This document shows, piece by piece, positions 1 to 5,363 of a DNA stretch of 5,363 nt; within the stretch, counting starts at the first letter, position 1; each line of letters opens with the position of its first letter. The notes under the pieces are model-generated. The model worked only from the letters and a program-made list of their open reading frames with translations. It did no database searches and had not been told where the DNA came from. The position numbers were made by a program, and so were the translations under genes. This DNA is from an uncultured Chloroflexota bacterium (GTDB taxonomy: Bacteria > Chloroflexota > Anaerolineae > Aggregatilineales > Phototrophicaceae), in contig CAIVEA010000932.1 in assembly GCA_903904765.1 (NCBI GenBank), positions 1 to 5,363 on the forward strand, given 5' to 3'.

Positions 1-1577
1 ACATGCTCCGCCAGCGCGGTGATCGTCAGGCTGGGGTTGATGCCCGGATTGCCCGGCATGATCGAACCATCGGTCACATACAGCCCCGGATAGTTAAACA
101 CCTCACCCCGCGCATTCACCACGCCGTCCGCGTCGCTCAAACCCATCGGGCAACCGCCCAGCAGGTGCGCGGTGGACGGAATCTTGAGCAGTGTTTCGGG
201 GATGGAATCCTGCGGAATGCCGTTGGTGCGGGCGGCGAAATCGCGGGTGAGTCCCTGCGAAAGCTCCATCGGGGGCGAAATCTTCTGCCCCGGCTCCAGT
301 TCGGACACCAGCGCATGCCGGAACAGCGTAAAGAAATTGCGTCCCGCCCGAATCCGCATGGTGCTATCCACCGTCTGCATGATGAGCAGAATGGTGGAGT
401 ATTTCGACCAGTTGCCAAAGAACTTGGCGTACATGAAATCCAGCGGATGCTTAATGCCGTGCCAGACGGTCTTCAGGAAGCGTTCCAGCGGGTGTTCGCC
501 AGCGGTAATCATCGGAATCGCCAGCATACGGATGAACCCCGACCCGTTCTGATAGCGCACCGGCTCGACAAACGTGTTTTCATCCAGCCCGATCACCGAG
601 GTGATGGCCGCGCCCGTCGAATAATCGGTGTCGCGGTTGCGGCTGGTCGTGCCGGGGATGGTTTCGCTATTGGTACGCACCATCGTCCCCAGCGCCCGCG
701 ACAGTTTGGGCAGCGTCCGCGCCTCATCACGGCAGCGGAACAGCAACCGCAGCGTCCCCAACACATGCGCCGAGACAACCACATTCCGCACCCGCACGAT
801 ACGGGTGCCGCCCATCCCCGGCAAGGCGGTAGAACGCCGGTAGACCACTTCGTAGCGTGCGCCGTCCGGCTCATCGGCGGGCAACGGGCGAATCTCCATC
901 GCCTCGGACTCGGAGCGCACTTCCGCGCCCCATTTCTCAGCAAAGTACAGGTAGTTCTTCACCAGCGTGTTCTTGGCATTGTGCCGACAGCCGACCATAC
1001 AACCGCCGCAGGACTGACATCCGGCGCGGTCAGGGCCTTCGCCGCCAAAATACGGGTCGGGGACGATCTTGCCCGGTGTGCCGAAATACACAGCGACATT
1101 AGCGGGACGGAAGGTATGCCCCATCCCGCGCTCCTCCGCCATCGCCTTCAAAACGCGGTCGGCTGGAGTGAGATGCGGGTGCGGCGCAACGCCCAGCATA
1201 CGCTTGGCAGTATCGAAATGCGGACGCAGCACGGCACGCCAGTCCACGCCCAACTTTTTCCAGCCCGGCAGATCGTACAGCTTATCTTCAGGTTCCATCA
1301 GCACATTGGCATAGACCAGACTGCCACCGCCCACGCCACTGCCGTGCATCACCATCGCATTGTTCAGCAGCGTGATCTGCTGGAAGCCAAAACAGCGCAG
1401 CAGTGGATACCACAAATACTTTCGCAGATTCCAGTTGGTACGGGGGAAATCGTCGTCGAGGTAGCGTTTGCCGCGCTCCAGAACCAGCACGCGGTAGCCT
1501 TTTTCCGTCAGCCGCAAGGCCGACACGCTGCCGCCAAAACCAGAACCAATGACCACAAAATCAAAAACTTCGGTCAT
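1..1577 (-). CDS. GMC-family FAD-dependent oxidoreductase, cholesterol oxidase (ChoD)-like, C-terminus cut by window edge
   Basis: Translating the minus strand from the ATG at 1577-1575 gives 525 full codons plus a partial Val codon with no stop, so the gene runs off the left edge. The FAD-binding Rossmann fold opens the protein (GSGFGGS, residues 11-17; Glu34 after the second strand is the expected ribose ligand), followed by the GMC signature HGSGVGGGSLVYANV (79-93 region). Residues 187-197 carry a C-x2-C-x2-C-x3-C motif followed by RHNAKNTL, typical from memory of actinobacterial ChoD-like GMC proteins. Near the end, His471 (HLLGGCPMG) and Asn514 (NPGINPSLTITALAE) match the active-site His and Asn of cholesterol oxidases. 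Such enzymes oxidise an alcohol using FAD; sterol is only one possible substrate, so the specificity is unproven. No signal peptide is seen. Only a short C-terminal piece should be missing. An AAGGAAG ribosome binding site at 1591-1585, 7 bases upstream, supports this start. rarA lies 117 bases upstream on the same strand. Confidence 0.93.
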   Translation of the reverse strand, partial: MTEVFDFVVIGSGFGGSVSALRLTEKGYRVLVLERGKRYLDDDFPRTNWNLRKYLWYPLLRCFGFQQITLLNNAMVMHGSGVGGGSLVYANVLMEPEDKLYDLPGWKKLGVDWRAVLRPHFDTAKRMLGVAPHPHLTPADRVLKAMAEERGMGHTFRPANVAVYFGTPGKIVPDPYFGGEGPDRAGCQSCGGCMVGCRHNAKNTLVKNYLYFAEKWGAEVRSESEAMEIRPLPADEPDGARYEVVYRRSTALPGMGGTRIVRVRNVVVSAHVLGTLRLLFRCRDEARTLPKLSRALGTMVRTNSETIPGTTSRNRDTDYSTGAAITSVIGLDENTFVEPVRYQNGSGFIRMLAIPMITAGEHPLERFLKTVWHGIKHPLDFMYAKFFGNWSKYSTILLIMQTVDSTMRIRAGRNFFTLFRHALVSELEPGQKISPPMELSQGLTRDFAARTNGIPQDSIPETLLKIPSTAHLLGGCPMGLSDADGVVNARGEVFNYPGLYVTDGSIMPGNPGINPSLTITALAEH

Positions 1578-1597
1578 TTTGGGACTTCCTTCAAAAC

Positions 1598-1614
1598 CCT
1601 GCTTATGAAGCAGG
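1598..1614 (-). other. Perfect 7-bp hairpin just before the GMC ribosome binding site
   Basis: CCTGCTT and AAGCAGG form a perfect stem with a 3-base loop. On the minus strand the stem is followed by GTTTTG and, 6 bases after the stem, by the AAGGAAG ribosome binding site. The U-run is short and interrupted, so it would be a poor terminator for rarA. A leader hairpin that affects mRNA stability or ribosome access is an equally good reading. The stem itself is certain; its role is not. Confidence 0.45.
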
Positions 1615-1617
1615 ATG

Positions 1618-1627
1618 AACGATCGTT
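1618..1627. promoter_or_regulatory. 10-bp perfect palindrome AACGATCGTT, possible operator
   Basis: AACGATCGTT is a perfect self-complementary site in the GMC leader, about 40 bases upstream of the start codon and 3 bases from the hairpin at 1598-1614. The symmetry does not extend cleanly beyond 10 bp. Short palindromes of the AACG-n-CGTT kind resemble sites used by some TetR-family repressors, which often control oxidoreductase genes, but no regulator gene is present in this window. The site is seen directly; the operator role is inference. Confidence 0.3.
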
Positions 1628-1694
1628 AGTTAGCGGACAACCTCATTTCTAAACATGTTGTCTAAGTATAATCCACAATCAGCCATCTCTGCTC

Positions 1695-2900
1695 TCATTT
1701 TTGATAGTATTTACGGCCTTTCAGACCTTCGGGCAACAGATCGTCGGTGCTGTACATCTCGTAGCCCTTACCGTAGCCCAGTTCTTTCATCAGTTTGGTG
1801 GGCGCGTTACGCAGGTTCAGCGGGATAGGCAGCGTCCCTGTGCGGTTGACATCCTCTAGCGCGGCGAAGAAAGCATCGCCGGCGGTGCGGTCTTTGGGCG
1901 AAAGCGCCATGTATGCCGTGCCGTGCGCCAAGCTGAACTGGCATTCGGGCAGGCCAACCGTCTCCACCGCACGGAACACCTCGTTCGCCACCACCAGCGC
2001 CGTCGGCTGTGCCATACCAATATCCTCGCTGGCGAAGATCACCAATCGCCGCGCAATGAACAACGGGTCTTCGCCCGCCGCCACCATCCGCGCCAGATAG
2101 TACAATGCCGCGTCCACGTTGCTGGCGCGCATACTCTTGATGAAGGCACTGATGGTGTTGAAATGTTCATCGGCGGCCTTGTCGTAGCGCAGGAACTTGG
2201 ACTGATGCGCCGTTTTGAGCGACTCCACCGTAACCATGCGGTGTTCGCCACCGTATAGCCCCGCCGTCACTTCCAGCAGGTTGAGCGCCTGCCGACCATC
2301 CCCGCCCGCGAACTCCGCAAGGAAATCCACCGCTTCAGGCGACAGGCGCACATCCAGCGCCACCGCGCCCTGTTCGACAATCGGGCGGATGTCATCCGCC
2401 GCCAGCGGTTCGAGGACAAACACGCGGCAGCGCGAAAGTAGCGCCGAATTGACCTCGAAACTGGGGTTCTCGGTGGTCGCGCCGATCAGAATCAGCGTCC
2501 CATCCTCGACATACGGCAGCAAAAAGTCCTGCTGTGCCTTGTTGAAACGGTGTATTTCATCCAGAAACAACACGGCGCTGCCGCCCTGCGGTTTGCTATC
2601 GCCGCTGAATAAATCGCGCTGTCCGGCGGCACGCACCTGCTCCACAATAGCGCGAATCTCGGCCTTGCCCGCCGACACCGCCGACAGCTCGAAATACGGG
2701 CGATCGGTCTGCGTGGCGATAATCCGCGCCAGCGTGGTCTTGCCCACCCCCGGCGGCCCCCAGAAGATCATCGAGTAGATGCGATTCTGCTGAATCGCCA
2801 CCGCCAGCGGCTTGCCGGGGCCGACCAGATGCTTCTGACCGATGAACCCTTCCAGCGTAGACGGGCGAACGCGATCCGCAAGCGGTTTGATGTCCGACAT
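1695..2900 (-). CDS. rarA: RarA (MgsA), replication-associated recombination AAA+ ATPase
   Basis: This 401-residue protein belongs to the RarA/MgsA/WRNIP1 family of AAA+ ATPases related to clamp-loader subunits. These act at stalled replication forks, where they bind SSB-coated and single/double-strand DNA junctions. The N-terminus [27 protein letters not shown] is the family's opening. Walker A is GPPGVGKT (48-55), Walker [11 protein letters not shown] (111-120), sensor 1 lies in [18 protein letters not shown] (140-157) with Arg157 as the likely arginine finger, and sensor 2 in [11 protein letters not shown] (200-210). The C-terminal tetramerisation/lid part includes [10 protein letters not shown] (288-297) and [18 protein letters not shown] (363-380). 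Two features differ from E. coli RarA as remembered: a loop about ten residues longer before Walker B, containing QRDLF (94-98), and a shorter C-terminus (about 447 residues in E. coli). The ATG at 2900 is chosen because [10 protein letters not shown] matches the family start, with a modest GAGG ribosome binding site 8 bases upstream. It is transcribed divergently from the sulfurtransferase gene. Confidence 0.96.
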   Translation of the reverse strand: MSDIKPLADRVRPSTLEGFIGQKHLVGPGKPLAVAIQQNRIYSMIFWGPPGVGKTTLARIIATQTDRPYFELSAVSAGKAEIRAIVEQVRAAGQRDLFSGDSKPQGGSAVLFLDEIHRFNKAQQDFLLPYVEDGTLILIGATTENPSFEVNSALLSRCRVFVLEPLAADDIRPIVEQGAVALDVRLSPEAVDFLAEFAGGDGRQALNLLEVTAGLYGGEHRMVTVESLKTAHQSKFLRYDKAADEHFNTISAFIKSMRASNVDAALYYLARMVAAGEDPLFIARRLVIFASEDIGMAQPTALVVANEVFRAVETVGLPECQFSLAHGTAYMALSPKDRTAGDAFFAALEDVNRTGTLPIPLNLRNAPTKLMKELGYGKGYEMYSTDDLLPEGLKGRKYYQK

Positions 2901-2942
2901 GGTGCAAGCCTCACAGCGGCCTTGTTAGGTGAGTTGTTGATG

Positions 2943-2971
2943 AGTATCGCAGAGGGAGGGGCGCGGGTCAA
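2943..2971 (-). promoter_or_regulatory. Probable sigma-70-type promoter of rarA
   Basis: On the minus strand, TTGACC (2971-2966, 5 of 6 matches to the -35 consensus) is followed after exactly 17 bases by GATACT (2948-2943, 4 of 6 matches to the -10 consensus). Transcription would start near 2936, giving a leader of about 36 bases before the rarA ATG. The spacing is optimal and the orientation is correct. The C/G-rich spacer and the weaker -10 box are the reasons for caution. Confidence 0.5.
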
Positions 2972-2981
2972 CCGTTCTGGA

Positions 2982-3011
2982 CTGCCACCTGACCGCAAAA
3001 ACAGGTATATT
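2982..3011 (+). promoter_or_regulatory. Possible sigma-70-type promoter of the sulfurtransferase-sufE operon
   Basis: CTGCCA (2982-2987, 4 of 6 matches to TTGACA) and TATATT (3006-3011, 5 of 6 matches to TATAAT) are separated by 18 bases. They lie 40 bases before the sulfurtransferase start codon in a locally AT-rich stretch. The predicted transcript start would be near 3018. This promoter sits back to back with the rarA promoter, with about 10 bases between their -35 boxes. The -10 box is the persuasive part; the -35 box is weak. Confidence 0.4.
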
Positions 3012-3038
3012 GATGATAACCATCTTTTCAATTCATCA

Positions 3039-3043
3039 AGGAG
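3039..3043 (+). promoter_or_regulatory. Ribosome binding site that fixes the sulfurtransferase start
   Basis: AGGAG (within AAGGAGA, 3038-3044) lies 7 bases before the ATG at 3051. The open frame extends upstream to 2829, but that extension would overlap the rarA coding start and both promoters, and its residues do not resemble a sulfurtransferase. This site therefore selects 3051 as the true start. Confidence 0.85.
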
Positions 3044-3050
3044 AACGCGC

Positions 3051-3914
3051 ATGAGCGATATTGCAACACGCGGCTATGCAAACCCGAACGCGCTCGTTTC
3101 GACGGACTGGGTAACAGCCCACCTGAACGACCCAACGATTCGTATCATCGAATCCAACGAAGACCCGCTGCTGTACCCCAGTGGCCACATCCCCGGCGCG
3201 GTGCAAGTGGACTGGACAACCGACCTGAACGACCCGCTGCGCCGCGACTACCTGAACAAAGCCGGTTTCGAGGCGCTGATGAGCCGCATCGGTGTGACCA
3301 ACGACATGACGGTGGTCTTTTATGGCGACAAGAACAACTGGTGGGCGTGCTATGCCTTCTGGGTGTTCCAACTGTTCGGTCACAGCAACGCCAAAGTGGT
3401 GGACGGTGGGCGCTTGAAGTGGGAGAAGGAAAACCGCCCCCTCACCCGCGAAGTGCCAGCCTATGCCGCCACCACCTACAGCGCCCCGGCGCGGGATGAC
3501 GGGCAGGTACGCGCCTTCCGCGATCAGGTGCTACGTCATGTGGAGGCCAACCTGCCGCTGGTGGACGTTCGCAGCCCGGACGAGTATAGCGGCAAACTGC
3601 TGCACATGGCGAACTATCCGCAGGAAGGTGCGCTGCGCGGCGGGCATATCCCCGGCGCGAAAAGCGTGCCGTGGGCGCGGGCGGCCAACCCGGAAGATGG
3701 CACGTTCAAATCCGCCGAGCAGTTGCGCGCTATCTACGAACAGGAGCAGGGGTTGAAGGCGAGCGATGACATCATCGCCTACTGCCGTATCGGGGAACGC
3801 AGCAGCCACACATGGTTCGTGCTGACCCACCTGCTGGGCTACCAAAAGGTACGCAACTACGACGGCTCATGGACGGAATGGGGTAACTCGGTCGGCGTGC
3901 CGATTGAGAAGTAA
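3051..3914 (+). CDS. Two-domain thiosulfate sulfurtransferase (rhodanese), CysA type
   Basis: This 287-residue protein has two tandem rhodanese domains and probably moves sulfane sulfur from thiosulfate (or a similar donor) to a thiol acceptor through a cysteine persulfide, in the cytoplasm, as no signal peptide is seen. The N-terminal domain (about 14-130) is the non-catalytic one: it has [12 protein letters not shown] (44-55) and [14 protein letters not shown] where an active-site loop would be. The C-terminal domain (about 150-287) has [12 protein letters not shown] (171-182), [12 protein letters not shown] (197-208) and the active-site loop [14 protein letters not shown] starting at Cys245. 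That loop and the ending [10 protein letters not shown] match mycobacterial CysA-type thiosulfate sulfurtransferase closely, from memory, and the length is normal. Cys100 in the N-terminal domain stands where I recall Ala in the mycobacterial protein. The stop codon is 2 bases from the sufE start, so the two are almost certainly co-transcribed and the protein may feed sulfur to SufE. The donor substrate is not proven by sequence. Confidence 0.95.
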   Translation: MSDIATRGYANPNALVSTDWVTAHLNDPTIRIIESNEDPLLYPSGHIPGAVQVDWTTDLNDPLRRDYLNKAGFEALMSRIGVTNDMTVVFYGDKNNWWACYAFWVFQLFGHSNAKVVDGGRLKWEKENRPLTREVPAYAATTYSAPARDDGQVRAFRDQVLRHVEANLPLVDVRSPDEYSGKLLHMANYPQEGALRGGHIPGAKSVPWARAANPEDGTFKSAEQLRAIYEQEQGLKASDDIIAYCRIGERSSHTWFVLTHLLGYQKVRNYDGSWTEWGNSVGVPIEK

Positions 3915-3916
3915 GC

Positions 3917-4357
3917 ATGAACGCTTATCCCGAAAAACTTCAAGCGGTGCTGGAGGACTTCTCGTTCATCACAGACCGCAACGAGCGTGCTGAATACCTG
4001 ATCGAAATCGCTGACCGTTTCGCCTCGGTGAAAGTGTCGCCGGAGATTGCTACACTGCCCTATGACGAGGCGCACCGCGTCCCGGCCTGCGAGTCGGATG
4101 CGTTCGTCTGGGCGCAGCCCAACCCGGACGGTACGCTGCACTTCAGCTTCGATGTGCTGAACCCACAGGGACTATCTGCCAAAGCCATGAGCGTCGTCCT
4201 CGGTGAAACCTGCTCCGGCACGCCACTGGAACAGGTGGCGGCGCTGGACACCAGCATCGTGTTCAGCCTGTTCGGGCGCGAAATCTCGATGGGCAAAGGG
4301 CAAGGGTTGATGGGCATCATCACAATGGTGCAGCACGAGGCCAAACGCCGCCTGTAA
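3917..4357 (+). CDS. sufE: SufE-family cysteine desulfurase activator / sulfur acceptor
   Basis: This 146-residue protein is close to the length of E. coli SufE (138). SufE proteins take persulfide sulfur from the cysteine desulfurase SufS and pass it to the SufBCD scaffold for Fe-S cluster assembly. The opening YPEKLQAVLEDFSFITDRNERAEYLIEIADRF is the family's first helical pair. HRVPACESDAFVWA places the sulfur-accepting cysteine at residue 58, equivalent to Cys51 in E. coli. The C-terminal helix contains GREISMGKGQGLMG (120-133) where other SufE proteins have the conserved SRxxGL-type segment. A second cysteine (Cys99, ETCSG) is present, with no known role that I can assign. The ATG at 3917 follows the sulfurtransferase stop by 2 bases, with only a weak GAGAAG ribosome binding site (3906-3911) inside the upstream gene, so translational coupling is likely. 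No sufS or sufBCD is visible here, which makes the sulfurtransferase a candidate alternative donor (inference). Confidence 0.92.
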   Translation: MNAYPEKLQAVLEDFSFITDRNERAEYLIEIADRFASVKVSPEIATLPYDEAHRVPACESDAFVWAQPNPDGTLHFSFDVLNPQGLSAKAMSVVLGETCSGTPLEQVAALDTSIVFSLFGREISMGKGQGLMGIITMVQHEAKRRL

Positions 4358-4383
4358 GAACCCTCAAGGTGAAGGAAGCAACA

Positions 4384-4417
4384 AAAAAGGCTGATGCTGT
4401 CGTGCATCGGCCTTTTT
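4384..4417. terminator. Bidirectional intrinsic terminator between sufE and the dioxygenase gene
   Basis: A 14-bp stem with one G-T pair (AAAAAGGCTGATGC at 4384-4397 against GCATCGGCCTTTTT at 4404-4417) encloses a 6-base loop. A run of T follows the GC-rich core on the plus strand (4413-4417) and, because of the A-run at 4383-4388, also on the minus strand. It lies 26 bases after the sufE stop and 12 bases from the dioxygenase stop at 4430. It therefore fits as the shared terminator of two convergent transcription units. Confidence 0.9.
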
Positions 4418-4429
4418 CATACTCAAAAC

Positions 4430-5320
4430 CTACCCACCGTTGGACGGCGGCGGCGGGCCACCCCCCGGAGGCCGCCCACCACCGGGGCCGCCCATGCTGA
4501 AGCCATCATCCGCGCCCACCGCCGCATCGTTCAAATCCAATCCGATGTCGAAAGTGGCACTGTAGCCCGTCTCAACGCCGAAGGTTTTCTGCTCCTCCGC
4601 CGTCAGAGGGATCAGGTTCACCACCATCACATCGCCACTCTGCTGATAGATATTGTCCTGCTCGTTCGGGCGATCCGGCAATCCTTTGGCGGCATACGGC
4701 ACTTCTGCATAGACCGTTTCGATCTGCGCGGGGTCAAAGAACAACTGCGAGGTGAACTCGTAACCCTGTGCGTCCTGCGGTTGCGTGCGTATCTTGAAGT
4801 GGATATGCACGGCGCGACCACTGTACCAACCGGGGACAATCGTGACGAACTGCGCGATGCCCTTCTCGTCCGTCACCTGATACCCGCGCAGCCACATCTG
4901 TCCGCTGGTATCGAAGCTGCGATCTTGCACGCCGGAATACACGCCGTCCGCGTCGCAGTGCCACACGTCCACCTGCGCCCCGGCCAGCGAGCCACATGCG
5001 CCCCCCGTCACATCCGACAGGCGGAAGATCAGGAGCAGCGGTGTGCCAGCCTTGATCGAGTTATCCGACGGATCTACACGAATATCCACACGATTCAACT
5101 GACCATCCACGAAATATGGCCCTTCGGTCAATTCAGGGCGCACCACACAAGCCGGCAGTTCCGGCACAGCGGGCGTTGCTGTGCTGCTCTGCGCCGACAC
5201 GAAAGACGGCAAACTCATTCCGGTCAACACCACCACGCTGCCGCCGCCAATCAGCTTGAGAATCTCGCGGCGGCTAAGTATGCGGCCCACAGGCAAATCG
5301 TCGTTCTGGGTTTCCATCAT
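4430..5320 (-). CDS. Exported intradiol ring-cleavage dioxygenase (protocatechuate 3,4-dioxygenase-like fold)
   Basis: This 296-residue protein belongs to the Fe(III) intradiol dioxygenases, which split catechol-type rings between the two hydroxyl-bearing carbons. The N-terminus carries a twin-arginine export signal: SRREILK (16-22), a hydrophobic stretch (23-42) and a probable cleavage site after VSA (43), so it should be folded in the cytoplasm and then exported. The mature part starts with CVVRPELTEGPYFVDG (58-73), usual for this exported subgroup. The iron ligands are visible as Tyr128 (DVWHCDADGVYSG), Tyr166, His172 and His174 (PGWYSGRAVHIHFK). The tail from about 275 to 296 is almost entirely Gly and Pro and probably disordered. 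The substrate is unknown: secreted relatives are of mixed or untested specificity. The first ATG (5320) is preferred over the adjacent one (5317) because GAGGAGG (5334-5328) lies 7 bases before it. It converges on sufE across the shared terminator. The promoter lies mostly outside the window; a weak TAAAGT (5354-5349) is the only -10 candidate seen. Confidence 0.94.
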   Translation of the reverse strand: MMETQNDDLPVGRILSRREILKLIGGGSVVVLTGMSLPSFVSAQSSTATPAVPELPACVVRPELTEGPYFVDGQLNRVDIRVDPSDNSIKAGTPLLLIFRLSDVTGGACGSLAGAQVDVWHCDADGVYSGVQDRSFDTSGQMWLRGYQVTDEKGIAQFVTIVPGWYSGRAVHIHFKIRTQPQDAQGYEFTSQLFFDPAQIETVYAEVPYAAKGLPDRPNEQDNIYQQSGDVMVVNLIPLTAEEQKTFGVETGYSATFDIGLDLNDAAVGADDGFSMGGPGGGRPPGGGPPPPSNGG

Positions 5321-5327
5321 TGTTACG

Positions 5328-5334
5328 CCTCCTC
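5328..5334 (-). promoter_or_regulatory. Strong ribosome binding site of the dioxygenase gene
   Basis: GAGGAGG on the minus strand is a near-perfect match to the anti-Shine-Dalgarno sequence. It lies 7 bases before the first of two consecutive ATG codons (5320) and 10 before the second, so it favours the first. It predicts efficient translation of this exported enzyme. Confidence 0.8.
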
Positions 5335-5363
5335 ATTCGATGTTTGCTACTTTAACAGCAACT

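Larger units (their letters stand above)
1578..1694 (-). promoter_or_regulatory. Leader and possible promoter region of the GMC oxidoreductase gene
   Basis: This 117-base gap separates the rarA stop from the GMC start. It is visibly more AT-rich than the flanking genes. Read on the minus strand it holds a TATACT box (1670-1665) that could be a -10 element, although no good -35 box lies 16-18 bases before it. It also contains a loose inverted repeat (GACAAC at 1636-1641 and GTTGTC at 1657-1662), the palindrome and hairpin listed separately, and the AAGGAAG ribosome binding site at 1591-1585. If the -10 box is real, the leader would be about 80 bases long. No small gene is apparent. Independent transcription of the GMC gene is plausible, and read-through from rarA is also possible because no strong terminator intervenes. 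Confidence 0.35.

Noticed and set aside
3..1652. A 549-codon open frame on the plus strand covering the whole GMC region
   Set aside because: It is exactly codon-for-codon antisense to the GMC gene. Stops there would require TTA, CTA or TCA codons in the gene, which are rare in this GC-rich coding sequence. The translation is low in recognisable motifs, while the minus strand gives an unmistakable FAD enzyme.
1667..1672. Perfect TATAAT on the plus strand in the GMC-rarA gap
   Set aside because: No acceptable -35 box lies 16-18 bases upstream (CATTTC at the best spacing), and both flanking genes are on the minus strand, so there is nothing for it to transcribe.
2215..2778. A 187-codon plus-strand open frame opposite rarA
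   Set aside because: It is antisense to the Walker A, Walker B and sensor region of rarA, has a Ser/Arg-rich composition and no family features. It is a shadow of the real gene.
2829..3050. Upstream extension of the sulfurtransferase frame
   Set aside because: It overlaps the rarA start and the divergent promoters, has no family similarity, and the AAGGAGA site at 3038-3044 fixes the start at 3051.
3189..3659. Repeated 12-base sequence ATCCCCGGCGCG at 3189-3200 and 3648-3659
   Set aside because: It encodes the conserved IPGA of the two rhodanese domains and is explained by the internal domain duplication of the protein.
5344..5361. Short inverted repeat TTGCT / AGCAA upstream of the dioxygenase gene
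   Set aside because: The arms are only 5 bp with an 8-base spacer and lie at the window edge. Such repeats are expected by chance and the surrounding promoter cannot be seen.
1..5363. A defence, toxin-antitoxin, mobile or biosynthetic system
   Set aside because: All five genes belong to recognisable housekeeping or metabolic families, with no transposase, integrase, terminal repeats, nuclease or small paired genes between them.

Overview
The window looks like ordinary chromosomal DNA from a moderately GC-rich bacterium. The SufE homologue (active-site context RVPACES, ending in a GREISMGKGQGLMG-type block) and the CysA-type sulfurtransferase immediately before it resemble, from memory, the arrangement in Chloroflexota (Chloroflexus/Roseiflexus and relatives). 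I therefore lean to that phylum, but this is recollection and no search was run. There is no mobile element, CRISPR array, rRNA or tRNA gene, and no sign of recent transfer.

Layout from left to right. (1) 1-1577, minus strand: a GMC-family FAD oxidoreductase of the cholesterol-oxidase-like (ChoD) type, nearly complete, with its last residues cut off by the left edge. (2) 1578-1694: its leader, with a strong ribosome binding site, a perfect 7-bp hairpin and a 10-bp palindrome. (3) 1695-2900, minus strand: rarA (mgsA), a replication-associated AAA+ ATPase. (4) 2901-3050: a divergent promoter region serving rarA to the left and the sulfur genes to the right. (5) 3051-3914 and 3917-4357, plus strand: a two-domain thiosulfate sulfurtransferase and a SufE sulfur acceptor, 2 bases apart and almost certainly one operon. 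(6) 4384-4417: a bidirectional intrinsic terminator between convergent genes. (7) 4430-5320, minus strand: an exported (Tat signal) intradiol ring-cleavage dioxygenase with a Gly/Pro-rich tail. Coding density is high and no gap exceeds 150 bases.

Functionally there are three groups. RarA works at stalled replication forks. The sulfurtransferase and SufE form a plausible persulfide relay, in which a rhodanese-bound sulfur is passed to SufE for Fe-S cluster or other sulfur-transfer chemistry. The GMC oxidoreductase and the dioxygenase are redox enzymes of a kind used on sterols, alcohols or aromatic compounds, but they lie apart and nothing shows that they share a pathway.

I found no convincing undescribed system. 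The points most worth a second look are a QRDLF sequence, resembling a sliding-clamp-binding motif, in an enlarged loop of RarA; the coupled sulfurtransferase-SufE pair without an adjacent cysteine desulfurase; and the palindrome and hairpin in the GMC leader.
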